Shown here: positions 22,039-22,144 of the stretch, in pieces | Numbering within the stretch: position 1 is the first letter of the stretch | Layout of the letters: every line of letters begins with the position of its first letter | IMG/VR virus record: IMGVR_UViG_3300042905_001114 | Location: 1-22,144 of that record | DNA length: 22,144 bases | Strand: one strand, 5' to 3' | Source of the DNA: a virus | The notes under the pieces: generated by a model | What the model saw: only the letters and a program-made list of their open reading frames with translations | What the model was told of the DNA's origin: nothing | Databases searched by the model: none | Made by a program: the position numbers and the translations under genes

Positions 22039-22144
22039 TTATGCTCCCTTGATGGTTTTGTGGATTGCCCAGATGGCGAAGATGCCCACGCTGATGAAAA
22101 AGATTTCGGCTGCGACGTGGATGATAATGATACGGCGACCACCG
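22039..22144 (-). CDS. C-terminal end of a small membrane protein (gene start outside window)
   Basis: Thirty-four codons and a TAA are visible. The stretch reads as a basic GRR followed by hydrophobic residues (IIIIHVAAEIFFISVGIF, then AIWAI) and a short basic tail HKTIKGA, so it ends in a membrane helix. The ribosome site of the 51 aa gene lies in its last codons. Function cannot be told from this fragment. Confidence 0.55.
   Translation of the reverse strand, partial: GGRRIIIIHVAAEIFFISVGIFAIWAIHKTIKGA

Overview
The window looks like a piece of a tailed-phage genome (Caudoviricetes, probably a lytic phage of a Gram-negative host). Almost every base is coding. Genes overlap as ATGA, GTGA or TAATG, nearly all genes carry a good Shine-Dalgarno, and the contents are a giant virion protein followed by a phage replication and recombination set. 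A podovirus-like particle is suggested by the giant PLxRFG-type protein, which resembles ejected internal proteins. The GcrA/SANT-like small regulator is weakly suggestive of an alphaproteobacterial host. Both are inference. No tRNA, rRNA, CRISPR, integrase, transposase or attachment site was seen.

Layout. (1) 1-3711, + strand: the 3' part of one very large virion protein gene. (2) 3706-3744: a hairpin terminator serving the leftward transcription that converges on it. (3) 3798-8687, - strand: replication block I, read right to left as a conserved small phage protein, a 90 aa unknown, a Gp2.5-like single-strand binding protein, a small HTH regulator, a primase-helicase and a 64 aa tail gene. 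It has its own promoter (8786-8814) and a structured mRNA leader. (4) 8801-17485, - strand: replication and recombination block II, in transcription order a VRR-NUC nuclease, a 68 aa protein, family A DNA polymerase, an HTH/GIY-YIG fusion, two unknowns, a methyltransferase, a small membrane protein, a SANT-like regulator, a glycosyltransferase, an HTH/DUF6378-like protein, a Cas4/RecB-like exonuclease, an HNH protein and an SNF2 helicase. (5) 17578-21768, - strand: a metallopeptidase/VWA protein, a MoxR/CobS-like AAA+ ATPase, a DUF3150-like protein and two unknowns. (6) 21881-22144, - strand: a 51 aa gene and the tail of a membrane-protein gene.

How it works together. DNA polymerase, primase-helicase and SSB form a nearly complete phage replisome. 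SNF2 helicase, Cas4-like exonuclease, VRR-NUC, HNH and GIY-YIG proteins supply recombination, branch processing and probably host-DNA attack. The AAA+/VWA block is the least understood part and the best candidate for an undescribed system. Non-coding signals are concentrated in the few gaps. There are two good sigma70-like promoters whose -35 boxes lie in the end of the upstream gene. Each predicted mRNA starts exactly at the base of a stem. A 25-base repeat with a palindromic core sits in two gaps, a shared TTGACANTGTAT motif in three, and an extended ribosome site, GGAGCAAAC or close variants, recurs before at least seven genes.
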